Positions 12,701 to 24,192 of a DNA stretch of 64,000 bases are shown one piece after another. The translations under genes were made by a program, and so were the position numbers. The stretch is from the NCBI GenBank assembly GCA_021464415.1, contig CM038471.1, forward strand, positions 75,312,414 through 75,376,413, in the 5' to 3' direction. The stretch comes from Lonicera japonica (taxonomy: Eukaryota > Streptophyta > Magnoliopsida > Dipsacales > Caprifoliaceae). A model generated the notes under the pieces. The model was not told the origin of the DNA, did not search any database, and saw nothing but the letters and a program-made list of their open reading frames with translations. Position 1 is the first letter of the stretch. Each line of letters opens with the position of its first letter.

Positions 12701-13371
12701 TTTTTTGACTTTGTCCCGCAATGAATATGTGAAATTAGACTCAACTCCCAGTTTTCATAATCATTAGATTTTGTCCCCTGCATGCGATACATTGAGATTC
12801 CTTTGCGTGCAAGGGGCAAAGATGATTACAAAAGCAGGGGGTCAATTTAATTTCAAATATAAAATATATGGCAAAGTCAAGAAAGCCGAAAACAAGTAAC
12901 TAATAAATGCAGAAAAAAAGAGCAATAAGGAATGTTTCTCACCCGGTCCAAACCTGCTGGGAGGGGGTCAACAACAAAAGTAGGAATCTCGTCCATCAGG
13001 TTGTCAGGTTTCCCAGAATGCAGAATTCGGGTAAATTCTCCCATCTCTGAACCAGTCAAAGCTTTTTGCTTCTTATACCAATAGTACATAATCCGACATT
13101 GCCATTTACTATAAGGTGCATCGGTTGCTGTTAGGGCAACATGGAACAGCACCTTTGCATTATTTGGTCTTCTCAAATTTTTAGGCATCTCAATAATGGG
13201 ATCAGTCAGTGACCCACTGTCCAAATCTTCAGCAACCCATTTCCCTACACTAACTGTTCTATTGTGAATTATCATGGTTATCAAATTATATGTTGCGAAG
13301 AAAGACCCAAGAGTCAAAAGAGCCAGAAAAGTTGTAGACGCCCGTCCCATATTTTTCCTACCAATCATCAT
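3777..13371 (-). CDS. HPAT: hydroxyproline O-arabinosyltransferase (HPAT/RDN1 family)
   Basis: This is a Golgi type II membrane glycosyltransferase. In the family, it adds the first L-arabinofuranose to hydroxyproline of extensins and CLE peptides. Eight coding exons, in transcript order: 13371-12943, 7733-7666, 7593-7392, 7003-6906, 6814-6745, 6624-6553, 5993-5880, 3839-3777. They sum to 1116 nt, 371 aa, close to the usual length of about 360-370. All junctions are GT-AG and in phase. Visible features: short basic N-terminus, membrane anchor at about residues 12-35, then ATDAPYSKWQCRIMYYW, the MAEPDHIF motif, FPAAFPFFYI, GPVTNIDPIGNSPVII, IIHYTYGCDYNMKGELTYGK and GPPPRN. An in-frame stop lies two codons upstream of the start; a second Met (residue 8) is the alternative start. 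Intron 1 is 5.2 kb and carries a TRIM element; introns 6 and 7 carry a SINE and MITEs. Subgroup within HPAT1-3 not resolved. Confidence 0.95.
4710..4981. mobile_element. MITE, same family as 14448-14725 (in HPAT intron 7)
   Basis: The left end reads GGGTGCGTTCCATAAAAG; the right end, read inward, reads GGATGTGTTTGATTAAAAAT. Internal text (CTTTTCCATGGAA..., ...TTTTCTAATTTCTCAT) matches the copy at 14448-14725. Ends are diverged and no clean target duplication is found. Confidence 0.45.
5270..5545. mobile_element. diverged MITE copy in HPAT intron 7
   Basis: Shares internal blocks (TTCCATGGAATCAAATTCTTTG, written here in part; then TCATCTCCTTTTTCAACTTCTCAT-like sequence) with the MITE at 14448-14725. 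Boundaries are approximate. It lies about 290 bp from the copy at 4710-4981. Confidence 0.4.
6241..6396 (-). mobile_element. tRNA-derived SINE in HPAT intron 6
   Basis: Read on the minus strand, a pol III A-box-like stretch (TTAGCCTAGTTGGGAAAGG) is followed at typical distance by a B-box-like stretch (GGTTTGAGTCTC), then a tail ending in T/A homopolymers near 6241. This is the layout of plant tRNA-derived SINEs. Flanking AAGCTTAT and AAGCCTTAT could be a diverged target duplication. It is noncoding and needs LINE reverse transcriptase for movement. Confidence 0.6.
7881..8177 (-). mobile_element. TRIM: miniature LTR retrotransposon
   Basis: Two terminal repeats of 74 and 76 bp (7881-7954 and 8102-8177) both begin TGTTAG and end CAACA on the plus strand and differ at only a few sites. 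On the minus strand, the 5' LTR is followed directly by the primer binding site TGGTATCAGAGC (8101-8090), complementary to the initiator Met tRNA. A polypurine tract GAGGGGGAG (7963-7955) precedes the 3' LTR. A 5-bp duplication AAATT flanks the element (7876-7880 and 8178-8182). The 135-bp internal region encodes no protein, so it is non-autonomous. It sits in HPAT intron 1, same strand as the gene. Confidence 0.93.
8180..10110. other. HPAT intron 1, unassigned sequence
   Basis: Intronic DNA without a supported gene. A stretch near 9130-9330 (CTTAATAAGTGGGCCTAGAG and following) resembles sequence near 18460-18560, suggesting a shared decayed repeat. The open frames here are short and resemble no family I know. 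Confidence 0.4.
10119..10243. mobile_element. short MITE in HPAT intron 1
   Basis: The left end GGGTCCATTTGATAAAAAAT and the right end read inward (GGGTATGTTTGGTAAAAAGT) form imperfect inverted repeats of the family at 14448-14725. A preceding TAA fits the family target, but the right duplication is not clean. Confidence 0.5.
11080..11230. other. patchwork of short duplicated pieces in HPAT intron 1
   Basis: AGGGTGTGTCCC occurs twice (about 11083 and 11166), and a 32-bp stretch at 11128-11159 (begins TGAGTGGTTTGGCGAGACGT) is repeated exactly at 14533-14564 inside a MITE. This looks like filler DNA from double-strand break repair. Confidence 0.5.
11472..11755. mobile_element. Copia-like solo LTR or LTR fragment
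   Basis: The 284-bp stretch begins TGTTG and ends CAACA, the usual short inverted ends of Copia-type LTRs. It contains ATTTGGGTAAGCC and a TATA-rich stretch (ATATATAGATATATG). The five bases on each side do not match, and neither a primer binding site nor a polypurine tract adjoins it, so solo status is not proven. Confidence 0.55.
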
Positions 13372-13390
13372 CAGTCAAACAAGATCCGAA

Positions 13391-15900
13391 CATTAGACTC
13401 AAAAACAAACTAAGGGCACGTTTGATAGCAAGCATGGAATGAGGGTAGAAAGCATTTAAATTCTAGGCAATTCTTTTTCTCGGCAATTGAATTCCATGGA
13501 AAATCATTTAAAGGTGTTTGGTTGTATCTAGCCTCTAAGTGGAACATATGTACTTTTTCCATTCAATGATGACACATTTTCCAACATTTGGTGTTTGATT
13601 GCCCACTTTTTACCTAAAATTGAATATTTTTTGCCTGTGAGCTCTTTTCCGCCTTACCTAGAAATTTTCCTTCAGGAGTGTAAGAATCCAAGTTCTTAGA
13701 ATCATGCATCAATTACTTGTACCGTGGAATTATATGGAATTAATTTGCCTAAAAAATAGGCAATCAAACACTACCAAAAGATGGTAAGGTGTTCAAACTT
13801 CTACAATTCATCCGTTCAAAACACAATTAGGGAGCATCATAGGCATTGAGTGTGTACCATACAAACCTCCAACAGAATTTTCAGTAGAAAGCAGCAAAAA
13901 CTCAAGCACCAAAGAGTAATCTGTGTAAATCAAAAGTAAGATCAAATAATGCATATCACTAGATTTGTTTACAGTAAGAGATGCATAAATATAACAAATG
14001 AATATGAAGACCAGCATAAAAAAATGCAAACCTTCCCCAAAAGGGAATCATTAAATTCGTTCAACCTAAAGACATCAGTCTTCCACAGAATTTCTCATTC
14101 TTCACAGAAACAAAGCCTCAATACCAACAAAGTAGAACACCAAGATGAGCCCAATGGTTCTAACCTTGACCCAACCACAACCCCAGGAAATGCCCCAACC
14201 AACAAAATACCCCATAACATTTAGGCACTTGGGATTTTCAAAGTACATGGCTTTGAGATTCATCAAACTGCTTACACATGGTATACATATATATGGAGAT
14301 AATGACTTATTATGCCTTCACACCTCTCAAAAATCATCAGCATTCATCCGACTGAGAATCATTGGATGAAAGCCTTAAACTTAGATGAAAACTTAACTTT
14401 CTCAATAAAATTAGCCAACATTAAAGGATGAAACTTGTGATTTCTAAGGGTGTATTGTATTTGATAAGAAAAAAGATATAGAAAATGATTGAGAACACTA
14501 CTAATTTTTACATATGATGTTGGAAAAAACAATGAGTGGTTTGGCGAGACGTTCTATTCCTCGTTTGGTTTTCCAATGGAATACAACTCTTTGGGGGATC
14601 AGAAAGAAAAAAATTCCATAAAAAAAGAGGAAAAGATGAAGGAAATTTCACCAAATGACTCTTTTTCCAACTTCTCATAAAATTTAATTGTTTTCCCAAT
14701 CACGTTCCAACTTTTTATCAGACCCTAAAAGAACGAATTAAAGGTCAAAGAGAAAACCAAATGCCAAGTACTTCTATTTTGTAAATTAGAGAAATGACAG
14801 TACTTAAGGACATTGGTGAACAAAGTGAAATCCTCAACATCTCTTGCATTCAACTTCCAAAGGAACTGAAAGTACCAAGCTAGTTCCATTTGGAGAAAAC
14901 TGAAGATAGAATACTGCGAAGGTATAAAATTGGTCCATGACTGAAAACGCATTAGCAAAAGAAACATTCCCCTGCCAAGGATCCAATTTGAATTTGTACT
15001 CATGGTAGATAAAAATTCACTACACCCATAAAATGCATTGCACTTTTTGTCTCTTACCACGGAAAATTGAATTACTTCTACACAATAATAATTAGGCCAA
15101 TGCCCAATGAAACAAAAAACATAGACATTGTTCCAATACAGTACAATTTTCAAGCAATCTATCAAGATATACACAACAATTCAGAAAATAACAAGACCTT
15201 TGCATTTGAATAAGGTCAACGCGATGCAAATCAAAGTAAGTCATACAAGTTTCATAAGGAACCAACAAGAACAAATGATAAAGAAGTACACTGGAAAAAT
15301 ATCATAATTAAAGTGGTGCTTGTTTTTACTGTTAATAATTGAATGAAAGTCTATCCAGCATTAAGTCGTATTTTTATTCGTCACCAATTAAAATTCACAG
15401 TCAACATAACTAGTTCGGTGATGAATGCTTAATTTAACAATCACCTATTAAAATTGCATTCCGACGGTGTACCTGAATTTTATTTTTGTTTTCTTCCTAA
15501 TTAGCTATTGATATATATATATATATATATATATAATAAGAGTAAAATGTCATCATTCAAAACCAAGTAAAATTAAACATATATTTCACAGCTTTCTTTC
15601 GGCATTAAGCATTCAGTAATCGAGCAGACCCTAAATATGTAAAATCACTCAAACAATTGATGTACAAGAAAAGCAAGAAATTTCAATTGCACATGAGAAA
15701 TCATGGGAAGTGGAAATGTACCTCGAGAATCAGAGAGAGTGAGAGAAGGGGTTGGAGAATGATGGAATGATGCAATGTATGAGAGACGCGAGAAAGACAA
15801 AAGTAGTAAAAAGTGAAAAGGGAGGAGACCAATTGAAGCAGAAGAAAGAATCTAAATACGTGAGCGCGACGGATTGTGTGTTTTTGTCGAAGATCAAGCA
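13391..15900 (-). other. HPAT: probable HPAT 5' untranslated exons and intron
   Basis: On the minus strand a good donor (CTCGAG followed by GTACAT) sits at 15722/15721, and a pyrimidine-rich acceptor ending TTTTTGAG sits at 13398, just upstream of the HPAT start. This suggests a noncoding first exon at about 15722-15890, rich in CT and GA tracts, and a 2.3 kb leader intron that holds the MITE at 14448-14725. The exon is inferred; no transcript evidence is available here, and the transcription start is not fixed. Confidence 0.5.
14448..14725. mobile_element. Tourist-like MITE in HPAT leader intron
   Basis: TAA flanks both ends (14445-14447 and 14726-14728), the PIF/Harbinger target. The termini are imperfect inverted repeats: GGGTGTATTGTATTTGATAA at left; GGGTCTGATAAAAAGTTGG read inward at right. 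Related copies lie at 4710, 5270 and 10119, all within the HPAT locus. Confidence 0.65.
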
Positions 15901-15939
15901 AGGAAAGTGAAACGTAGGTGGTATATTGCTATGTGCATT

Positions 15940-16290
15940 TTACAGAGAGAGAGGGGGGAAACACAAATTCAACGTACGAATTGCATTTTACAGAGATATA
16001 TTCAACGTCTTTCGAGTATATTACGTGCTTTCCATGTCTTCTCCGCCCTAATTGAACTTTGCAGTATATTTTTAGTAGTTCATATTGCAAAATAAAAATG
16101 AACGCATTATTTTTTGCAATATGAACTTTGCAGTCCATATTTTTTGTGAAAAATTCATAAAAATGGGTAATAGGTTTAATAATTAAAATAAAAATTCAAA
16201 TACATTATTATAAATGTCATAATCATTTTCAAGGCCCTTCATTCAAAAAAATAACTTCGGATTTAATATATTAGAAATGAATTTAGAAAC
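15940..16290. repeat. decayed repeat related to the element at 45599-46252
   Basis: Holds GCAATATGAACTTTGCAGTC at 16117-16136, the unit that forms a tandem array at 45803-46090, and GGCCCTTCATTCAAAAAAAT at 16231-16250, which matches that element's terminal region in inverse orientation. A separate duplication of TGCATTTTACAGAGA lies at about 15934 and 15981. It abuts the probable HPAT promoter, so it may affect HPAT expression (inference). Confidence 0.5.
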
Positions 16291-16299
16291 TTTTAGAGA

Positions 16300-19200
16300 G
16301 TTCTTAAATGAACTCACACAATTAGTCTGCATATTTTAGTAAGAGAATATTTTATTCTCACTCCTGCTTATATTTTTAAAAAAAATTCAATTCACCTCAA
16401 TGGTGAGTGAGTTTATGGAATGCATTATAGGGACTTTAATTTTGTCGTCGCTAAAACTAAAACATAAAAATTTTTATAGAAACCCACAAAAATACAATTA
16501 CTTTGGCACACGGAATAGTCTTAAAAAATACAATTCTTTAAGTACTGCATGCATTATTCATGAGAATCTAGCAACTTTTGCTTGGAAAAATTATTAGCTT
16601 CAATTGTTTGGAAAAAGTTTAGAGGTAAATTACTTCCTATGTCCTCGGAAGTATGGATTTTATTCAAACAGATCATTAATTAAGTTGCTATAATAATTTT
16701 ATTGATATATGTTTTGTTGATGAAATGCCTGAAGGAAGATCAAACCCCATATGGTTTGTGCTTAGTGCTCTTAAATCATGCCCAATTTATATTTTAATTA
16801 CTTTATTGTTTTATTCTATTTTGGTGTCTATATATGTGGAAATTCAATACACTTCTTAAGCATTTTGCATTGGCATTAATGCATTTCTTTGAGTGTTACA
16901 ATACGCGGATATTGAAATGTGTTTTGCTTTGCCAATAAAAGAAATAAATATAAACCTATTACCATTTAAATGGTTTGTACAATATGTTTGGTTTTGCTTC
17001 ATATTTTTTTGCTATAACTAGATCGCTATGTTAGGGAAGTGATTAATATATCATTATGATTTTAAGGAAGTTTTGCCATTCACAAGATTTTCGGTATCTA
17101 TGTGAAGTCGCAAGACTGTGTACCGTTTTAATTCTGAAAATTCAAAAAAGTGTTGCTAATATAATGGTATATATATATATATATATATTTATATTTGATA
17201 GATATATTATATATTAATATTACTAAGTCTGTGATTTTATATGACTTACTATACCTCCAATTTTAAGCTTTTTGAATATATTTATGTAACTAAATCATTT
17301 CAATGTTTAGTTTTGCCTTTTAAAGCTCCCCTTAATTGGTCTATGTACGTAACATGCACTACGTTAAAAATTCGATGTATAAGGATATAGTAATTTATAT
17401 CAATAATATATTTTAGAGGTTTATTAAGTTTAATTATCTAATTTGCCTATTAATTTTACTTACGTCATGAGATAGAATTCAAAAAAAATTACCAAGTTAA
17501 CATTAATAATATTAATTTTTGTTCCAATAATGTAATTGTACATTAAAATCAATAACATAATCAGGGTGAAAAAATATATTATTAGGTGTATTAAAGATGA
17601 TTCAAAAATAATAAGCGACGCTTTTTTATTAAGAGAGAAATAGGGGTGAGAAGAAATGATTCTAATCTACTTTTTAGGTTCTTTTAATTTGAACTTTGAC
17701 CTTTATAGGGGTGAGAAGAATAATAATGTGGGTGTATTTAAGAACACCCAACTTTTATTTTAAATAAAGTAGATAATAACATGTACAAACGATGATGTGT
17801 GGGTATCTTGAATATATCAAATTTGAACCAAAACTCCAAAAAAACCAAAAAATGAGGTTCCTTTGAAAAGTTTTCAAGAACTGGAGAATAATATTTTTGT
17901 AAATTAAGGAACTATTTTTTATCAAACTTTAAAAAGAGTGAAATGTTAATTTTACAGTAGATTTTAGAATTAAGTTTGCTATGTTTTTTAGTAGATTATT
18001 ATATCGAATTGATTTAACTTTAGAGTTATTATTTCCTGAATTTTTTGTAAAAATTATTGTAAAACAAGACCTTTTGCTCCATTTTTAATAAAAAATAATA
18101 AAACAAATTAATTAGCCTAGTGGATAGATAGAACTTGTAAGGTTAATTTGCGATGTTAGAGGTTCTATCCTTATTATAAATATTAATTTAATTGAAATTA
18201 GATTCTGACTTTATATAATAGTATAAATTAAACAATTATGCATATGCTATATACTTGTGCATACACTATTTTTATCCACGCTATTAAAGATTCAAGCCTC
18301 GAGATAATCATTTTATTTAGCAAAAAAGCAAAAGGGCAAAATTGAAAACATGTGTAACTGGTGTAATAACCAACATCCTCCACTTTCGTTTTAATATAAT
18401 ATAGATTTTTACTTTGAATCTTAACTTTTTCTTTTTGTTTTCAAAAGAAATCTCTAGCCTTAATAAGTATGTCTAGAGAGAACTGAAAATTGGGGTTTAT
18501 AGAATAGCCCGTTCAAATCACAAAACAAGGAAACAACCTACCTAAAAAGATATATAATATTTATTCTTATCATGTTTATTCAACTCAAAAGGATAATTTT
18601 AAGAGTGATTTTATTTCTATCTAACACTTCTTATAATTTATCTGTATTGTTAAATTAATTCATATTTCTCATTAAGTTTAGCCATAGACTAGGATAAACT
18701 TACAAAAAGAATTAATGAACTAATTTGTATAAATAATAATTCTTTAATAATTAAAATTTTCAATATCCACCAAACTAATTAATGTATCCACCTTACTAGG
18801 AATGTGTGACTTAATTGTGAAAATCACAAAAAGTTAAAAGTAAACGTTACAAAGTTTAAAATAACTCACTTCTCCTTCCCCCGCATCATCATTTATGTAG
18901 AAGGTCCCCTTCGTAAACCATCTCTCTGGCTCGAATTTATCCGGCCACTTCTCTCTAATTCACTAGAATGTGACTTTTTTTCGAATGCTATAATTTTTAT
19001 GCGTTATTCTCATCCTCTTCTTCATATTCTTCTCATTTATTTATTTATTTATTTTGTGGATACACTAAATTAACAATCTCATTATTTAGTCCCTTCGTTC
19101 ATAGCAGCTTTTTAGACGCTGATATACTATGAATTTTGTGGCTTGGTTTTGTTTAATATAAAATAGAAACAAACACCATAACAAATTATCCCAAGCTTGG

Positions 19201-21387
19201 TTCATAACTTCATATAGAACAATTATGCTATGATGACTTTTTTATGCCTATTTTTTTCTTAAATTGAAAATCAAAATGCATGATATATACCTCACTTTCA
19301 GTTTTAACTTCACCAAGTGATATAGTATTTAAATTATGTGAAATTCTAAAACTAAAGTGATTGGTACATCTAATTATTAACGAAACCAATTAATTTGTCC
19401 TTTCGTAGAAACAATTAACTATATCATTTTAAGGCAAAACAAAATTTCATTAACGCGAAATTGATAACCTATTAGATCCGGGCATAACTTATTGGGTTTG
19501 TAGATTCTTGGGGCTTTTGGTTTGAAGGACAAAAGTTGTATTATCTATCTACTTAATGGCACAACTTTTGGGACCATTGTTCTAAGTCCAAACTTTTTAC
19601 GTAAGGACAAACTTTTGTAAAGAGGACAACTAATTAAAAAACAAATTAAAAATACGACAAAAAGAAATTAACAAATCTAACCCATACCTCAATTAATTGA
19701 AACATCTAATTTACGTACCTAAAATATAGGTGAAGGATAAATGATAAAGTAAAAGTCAACCCGCATAAATAAGATTTGAAATTTGAAAATACTAACTCCA
19801 AAACAATAGAACAACCAAACAAATTATTATATGTCACAAACTGAAATTTAGGACTTGTGCATAAAGATAAAAAAACATAAAAGAAACTTAAATCATGGTT
19901 TGAAAACTTATCTATTATCTTGGAGGCATAATTATTGCAGGCATAGATTTTAAAAAATTCAAAATTTATTACCAATATCTACTAAAATATCAATTCAAAA
20001 TTCTCGTGATTCACGTATATTAAAAAACACAAAGTAAACAGACATTGTAGAATGGTTATCAAGATTATATAATGCCTACAATTATCTAATATAACTATTG
20101 AACATGACATTACAAAATTAAAAGGCATTATAAATCAAACATGCATTTTACCTCTAAGATGAAAAAGATATCAAACATTATCAATCAACTAAGGATGTTT
20201 TCGCTTTTTGAATCGGAGTGTTTATATGTTGCTTCGAATCTATATCGTGTTTCTTATCTCTTATCTCTTTTGTTCCATTATTTGGTTGACGTCATAGTCA
20301 ACTTATGAACTTGGTCCCCGTTACTCAAGCAATTTAACCACACCACACAGTTAGTACTTGACCCTCACCCTCCATCGTCACTATATCGTATTTATAGGAA
20401 CATTTGTGCTTGGGATAAAGGAACGGGCAACGATGAGGATGAGGGAGTCAATGACAGTGCCTTAGCGTTATTACTTATTATTAACGATAGGGATGGGAGA
20501 TAATGTTTCCACTCCCTATATTTATTAATTTATTATTAATATTAATTAGTTAGTAGCAATTATCAATTAGTTTGTAGGATGAAATATGTTTTTATCAAGT
20601 TTTATAAGAATAATATACTGACATCAAGTTAATTTATGTATGTGTAATTTTAGTTGAAACTTGAAAACTAAAAGTGTGATGCTTGAATTTTAATTGAAGC
20701 ATTCATAATGTAAGTTAAAACACCATTGAATTTTGATTTCAAGCGTGGAAGACGATGATTAAGGTAGGCATAACTGCAATATTTGGAGTTGTATTTCAAT
20801 TAGGAGACTTAATAAAAATGTAAAAAGAAAAAATTTAATAAACTAAATGGGTGAATATACTTCTCAATTTTAAAAAATGTGTCAAAATATACCATAAATT
20901 AAGGGTGGATATAGTGATAGATTTTACGGATAGAAACAAAATCACTCCAATTTTAATTATGGTGTGCCAAATTTATTCCGAATCTAAACTAATTTTTTTT
21001 TTTGAAAAAGAAATCTCTTGTCTTATTAGGCAAATCTCAAAAAGAAACATGACTAAAAAAAGGGAAAAAGAAGAAGAAAAAGATGAATTTGAAAAGCTCA
21101 ATTCCAATGGTAAAGGAGATTGGAGATTAGCTTTGTACAGGACAGTCCAACTCAAATAACAAAACAAGCAAACTAAAAATAATCTAATTTATTATTTACC
21201 TTGTTTATTCAACCAAAAACGACAATTTTTAACCAGGCCATCAAAACTTTTTCACAAATTTTATTTATGCCTTAACTTTTAGAACATAGCTACATTGAGT
21301 AACATAAAAGTTGTGAGTTGACTGGCACAATTATACAAGTGTTTTGGGTCCACCCTAGATACATGTTTGGATATATATATATATATA
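16300..21387. other. gene-free AT-rich intergenic region
   Basis: About 5 kb with no supported gene. It contains TA microsatellites (for example near 17166-17188) and fragments of decayed repeats, such as the stretch near 18460-18560 shared with 9130-9330 and 21015-21210. The open frames are short, AT-driven and resemble no known family. Confidence 0.5.
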
Positions 21388-22450
21388 AGGGCTATTATTT
21401 ACACCCCTAATTTTGTCACTAATATTACATTTGTCACAAACATCCCCTTATGTCAATTTTTAGTCACTAACAGCCACCACCCAATTAAAAGTTAATACAA
21501 ACATTAATTAAAAATAAAAATATTTAACATTGAAAAAGAAAGAAGTCATTTACGTCTCTCACATAATGACAGGTGAATGCATTCACACACACTCACCCCA
21601 CATCAGGTGAATGTGTTGTAAGTGACTCGCATAATATAAGGCAATAAAGTGCGGAGTGTACTGAAGTATTTTTAAACTAGACTCACCCAATAACATGTGA
21701 GTGAATTCACACACACTCACCCCACGTCAGGTGAAGGTGTTGTAAGTGAATCGCCTAATAACACACACTCGTCTCACATAAGGTAAGTGTGTCTGTACAC
21801 ACTCGCTTTATTTGAGGAGAGTTGTAACTAGCTTACTCTCCTTATATAAAGAGAGTCAAGCTTGGACAGAACCCGTTTTATACTCTGTTTTAGGGATTAT
21901 ATCTTTGTTTTAATTTGAATGTTGTATGAAAACTAATATAAACATTAATACACTTAATACACCAATAATAACAATTATAATATATCTTTGGCTTCATTTT
22001 GTAGTGGAATTTCACCACCAACTTTTTCTTGAACTTCTTATTTCTTCACCATCTCATGAACAATGCTTCTTATTAATCATAATCCAAGCTTTAAACTTCT
22101 CACCAATAATGTTTATGCTTTGATTTGGTTGTGATTTCTTAATTTTGAGAACTTAAATGATAAAGAAATAAGTCTCTTTCTCTCTATTGTTTTACTTGAA
22201 GCAATGGAATGCGATTGTGAATAGGGAAAAATGGGAGATATAGGTTTAATTATCTGAGTTAATGTTAGATTAGTTTATTAAAAAATGAATAAATATATAA
22301 GTTAATGTTTTAACCATTGGGTAAATAAGTTAAGTGATAGTTAAGTGAGAGGGTGTTTGTGACAAAAAAAATGGAGTGTTGAAATGTGTTTTTTATCAAA
22401 TTGTAGATGGTGATATTAGTGACAAACTTGGGGGTGTAAATAATAACCCC
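21388..22450. mobile_element. TIR element, probably Mutator-like, with internal repeats
   Basis: The left end reads GGGCTATTATTTACACCCCT and continues with TTTGTCACTAATATT. The right end read inward reads GGGGTTATTATTTACACCCC and continues with AAGTTTGTCACTAATATC. Matching extends about 40 bp. Both flanks are TA repeats, so a 9-bp duplication is possible but cannot be placed. A direct repeat at about 21571-21650 and 21700-21770 contains CACACACTCACCCCAC and GTGTTGTAAGTGA. The 65-aa frame at 21926-22123 is not similar to a transposase. Non-autonomous. Confidence 0.75.
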
Positions 22451-22609
22451 GTATATATATATGGATGAGTTTTCAATGGTTACCTTCTCTTTCTATTTAT
22501 TGATGGGTACTAATAATAATTAATGCACATTGGTGAGATGTCAAATTATTTAACCTATTATAGCAGGTTAAGAGGCATATTATATTTTTATTTTTTTAAT
22601 TAAACTTTA

Positions 22610-22927
22610 GGTGGTGTTTGGTTGAGATTTTAAAATCAAGTTTTTAAAAATTTTAGCAAAAAGTCAACTTTACTTCACACTTCCCAAATCACTTTACTTT
22701 CTCTTTCATAAAATTTTTAAAACACTATAACTTTAAATTCAAAAATTGGAATTACATAAAAAAATATATTTGAAACCTAATCATCGAGATCTATAAAACA
22801 AGATCTATATTGTGACTATTTTTTTAATATTTTTTACAAGTTTTTTTGAATTGGTTGAAAAAAACTTCAGCAAAAATTAAATTTACTTTTCAAAACATGT
22901 TTTAAAATCTCAACCAAACAAGTTTCC
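22610..22927. mobile_element. Tourist-like MITE, copy A
   Basis: TTA flanks both ends (22607-22609 and 22928-22930). The left end is GGTGGTGTTTGGTTGAGATT. The right end carries the complement with a changed tip (AATCTCAACCAAACAAG). Its internal sequence is the reverse complement of the MITE at 36594-36975, including the blocks for GAGATCTATAAAA and the A-rich stretch before ACACTATAACTTTAAATTC. Confidence 0.8.
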
Positions 22928-22930
22928 TTA

Positions 22931-24192
22931 AAATATTTATTTGCCAAATAAACTTAGGATAAGCTAATTCCAAATTATAATAAATGTTTATGGGTGTTTT
23001 CGTCATTTCAGTTTTATAGTTAATTAATAACATAAGTTTATGGAAAATAGTACTTTCAAAATATATTTGACTTTGAATTTTCATCTCTATATAATAGGTT
23101 TACAAATTACATACAACTCAACTATTTTAATAACTTTTTCAATTTAATAATTTTATTATCATTCGTGACAAATCATATCACAATAAAAATCGAAAAATTA
23201 ATTTGAAGCATTTCGTATAGCCTGTACTACTGGTTTTATTAGTAATTGATCAATTAAATAATAATTTTAACACAATAACATAAAATAATGTTAAAAGAAA
23301 CGTATTTTCTTAATTTAAAGTATTTCAAACAAACTAAACTTTTAATAATTTGATCAAATACGGAAGTATGCGCACGACTTACTAAATAACACTTAAAATA
23401 GATTTTATTTAGTATGAAATAATTAATTATTTGGTTCAACAATCAATGTGTTGTGTTTAACAAACAAATTTTGTACCATTTTCAAAATTGAGAAGTATAT
23501 TCACTAAATAAAATTAATTTATAATTGTACTAATTTAGATTACATTTTAATTTAGATTCCTAATCAAAACCTACTTCCATTTTAATTTATTTTATATTTT
23601 CTTCTAAGGTGCGTTTGAATTATATAATTGAATTTAGCTTTAAAATTCAAAAATCTAAGATTAAAAAATTACATATTTGAAATACAAGAGTTTAAAATTT
23701 TGTGCTTACTTAACAAATATAAGGAAATTGATTTCTAAATCCAAATATTATTCCGCTAAAATTTATATTTAGTTGATTAGTAAGCTATTTTTATTTTTTG
23801 ATACTATGGCGGAACTTAGGCTTACACAAAATTAACCTGTTTGACTCGACCCGCCCCTATTATAGTATTTTATTCCTTATAATATAGCGTAATTACCACG
23901 GGTAGGTGTGGGTTTATGCGTACGCTATTTGCAACGGATTTAGATTTTAAAAAATAAAACTTGTACCAGAATGTGATGTGTTTATAAGCTTGTTGGGGTT
24001 GGGGTTGGGGTTGGGTTTGGATTTGGACAACACACGACCCTTTGTCATCCCTCGTATTATTATTGTAATTAATATTACAACTATATTTATAATAATAAAA
24101 AATAAGAATTTGTTTAAAAATTATTTTATTTTATTTTTGACCAAAAGGCAACTGCCCCTAAATTATTAATATCATAAAAGTAACTATAACAT
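22931..24192. other. gene-free intergenic DNA with a G-rich tract
   Basis: AT-rich DNA with no supported gene. At 23992-24016 the plus strand has three GGGG runs and a GGG run spaced by TT, which meets the usual G-quadruplex pattern. It resembles a four-unit TTGGGG telomere-like run, but is too short and of the wrong type for a plant telomere. Confidence 0.5.

Noticed and set aside
23992..24016. Interstitial telomere
   Set aside because: Unit is TTGGGG, not the plant TTTAGGG, and only four units long.
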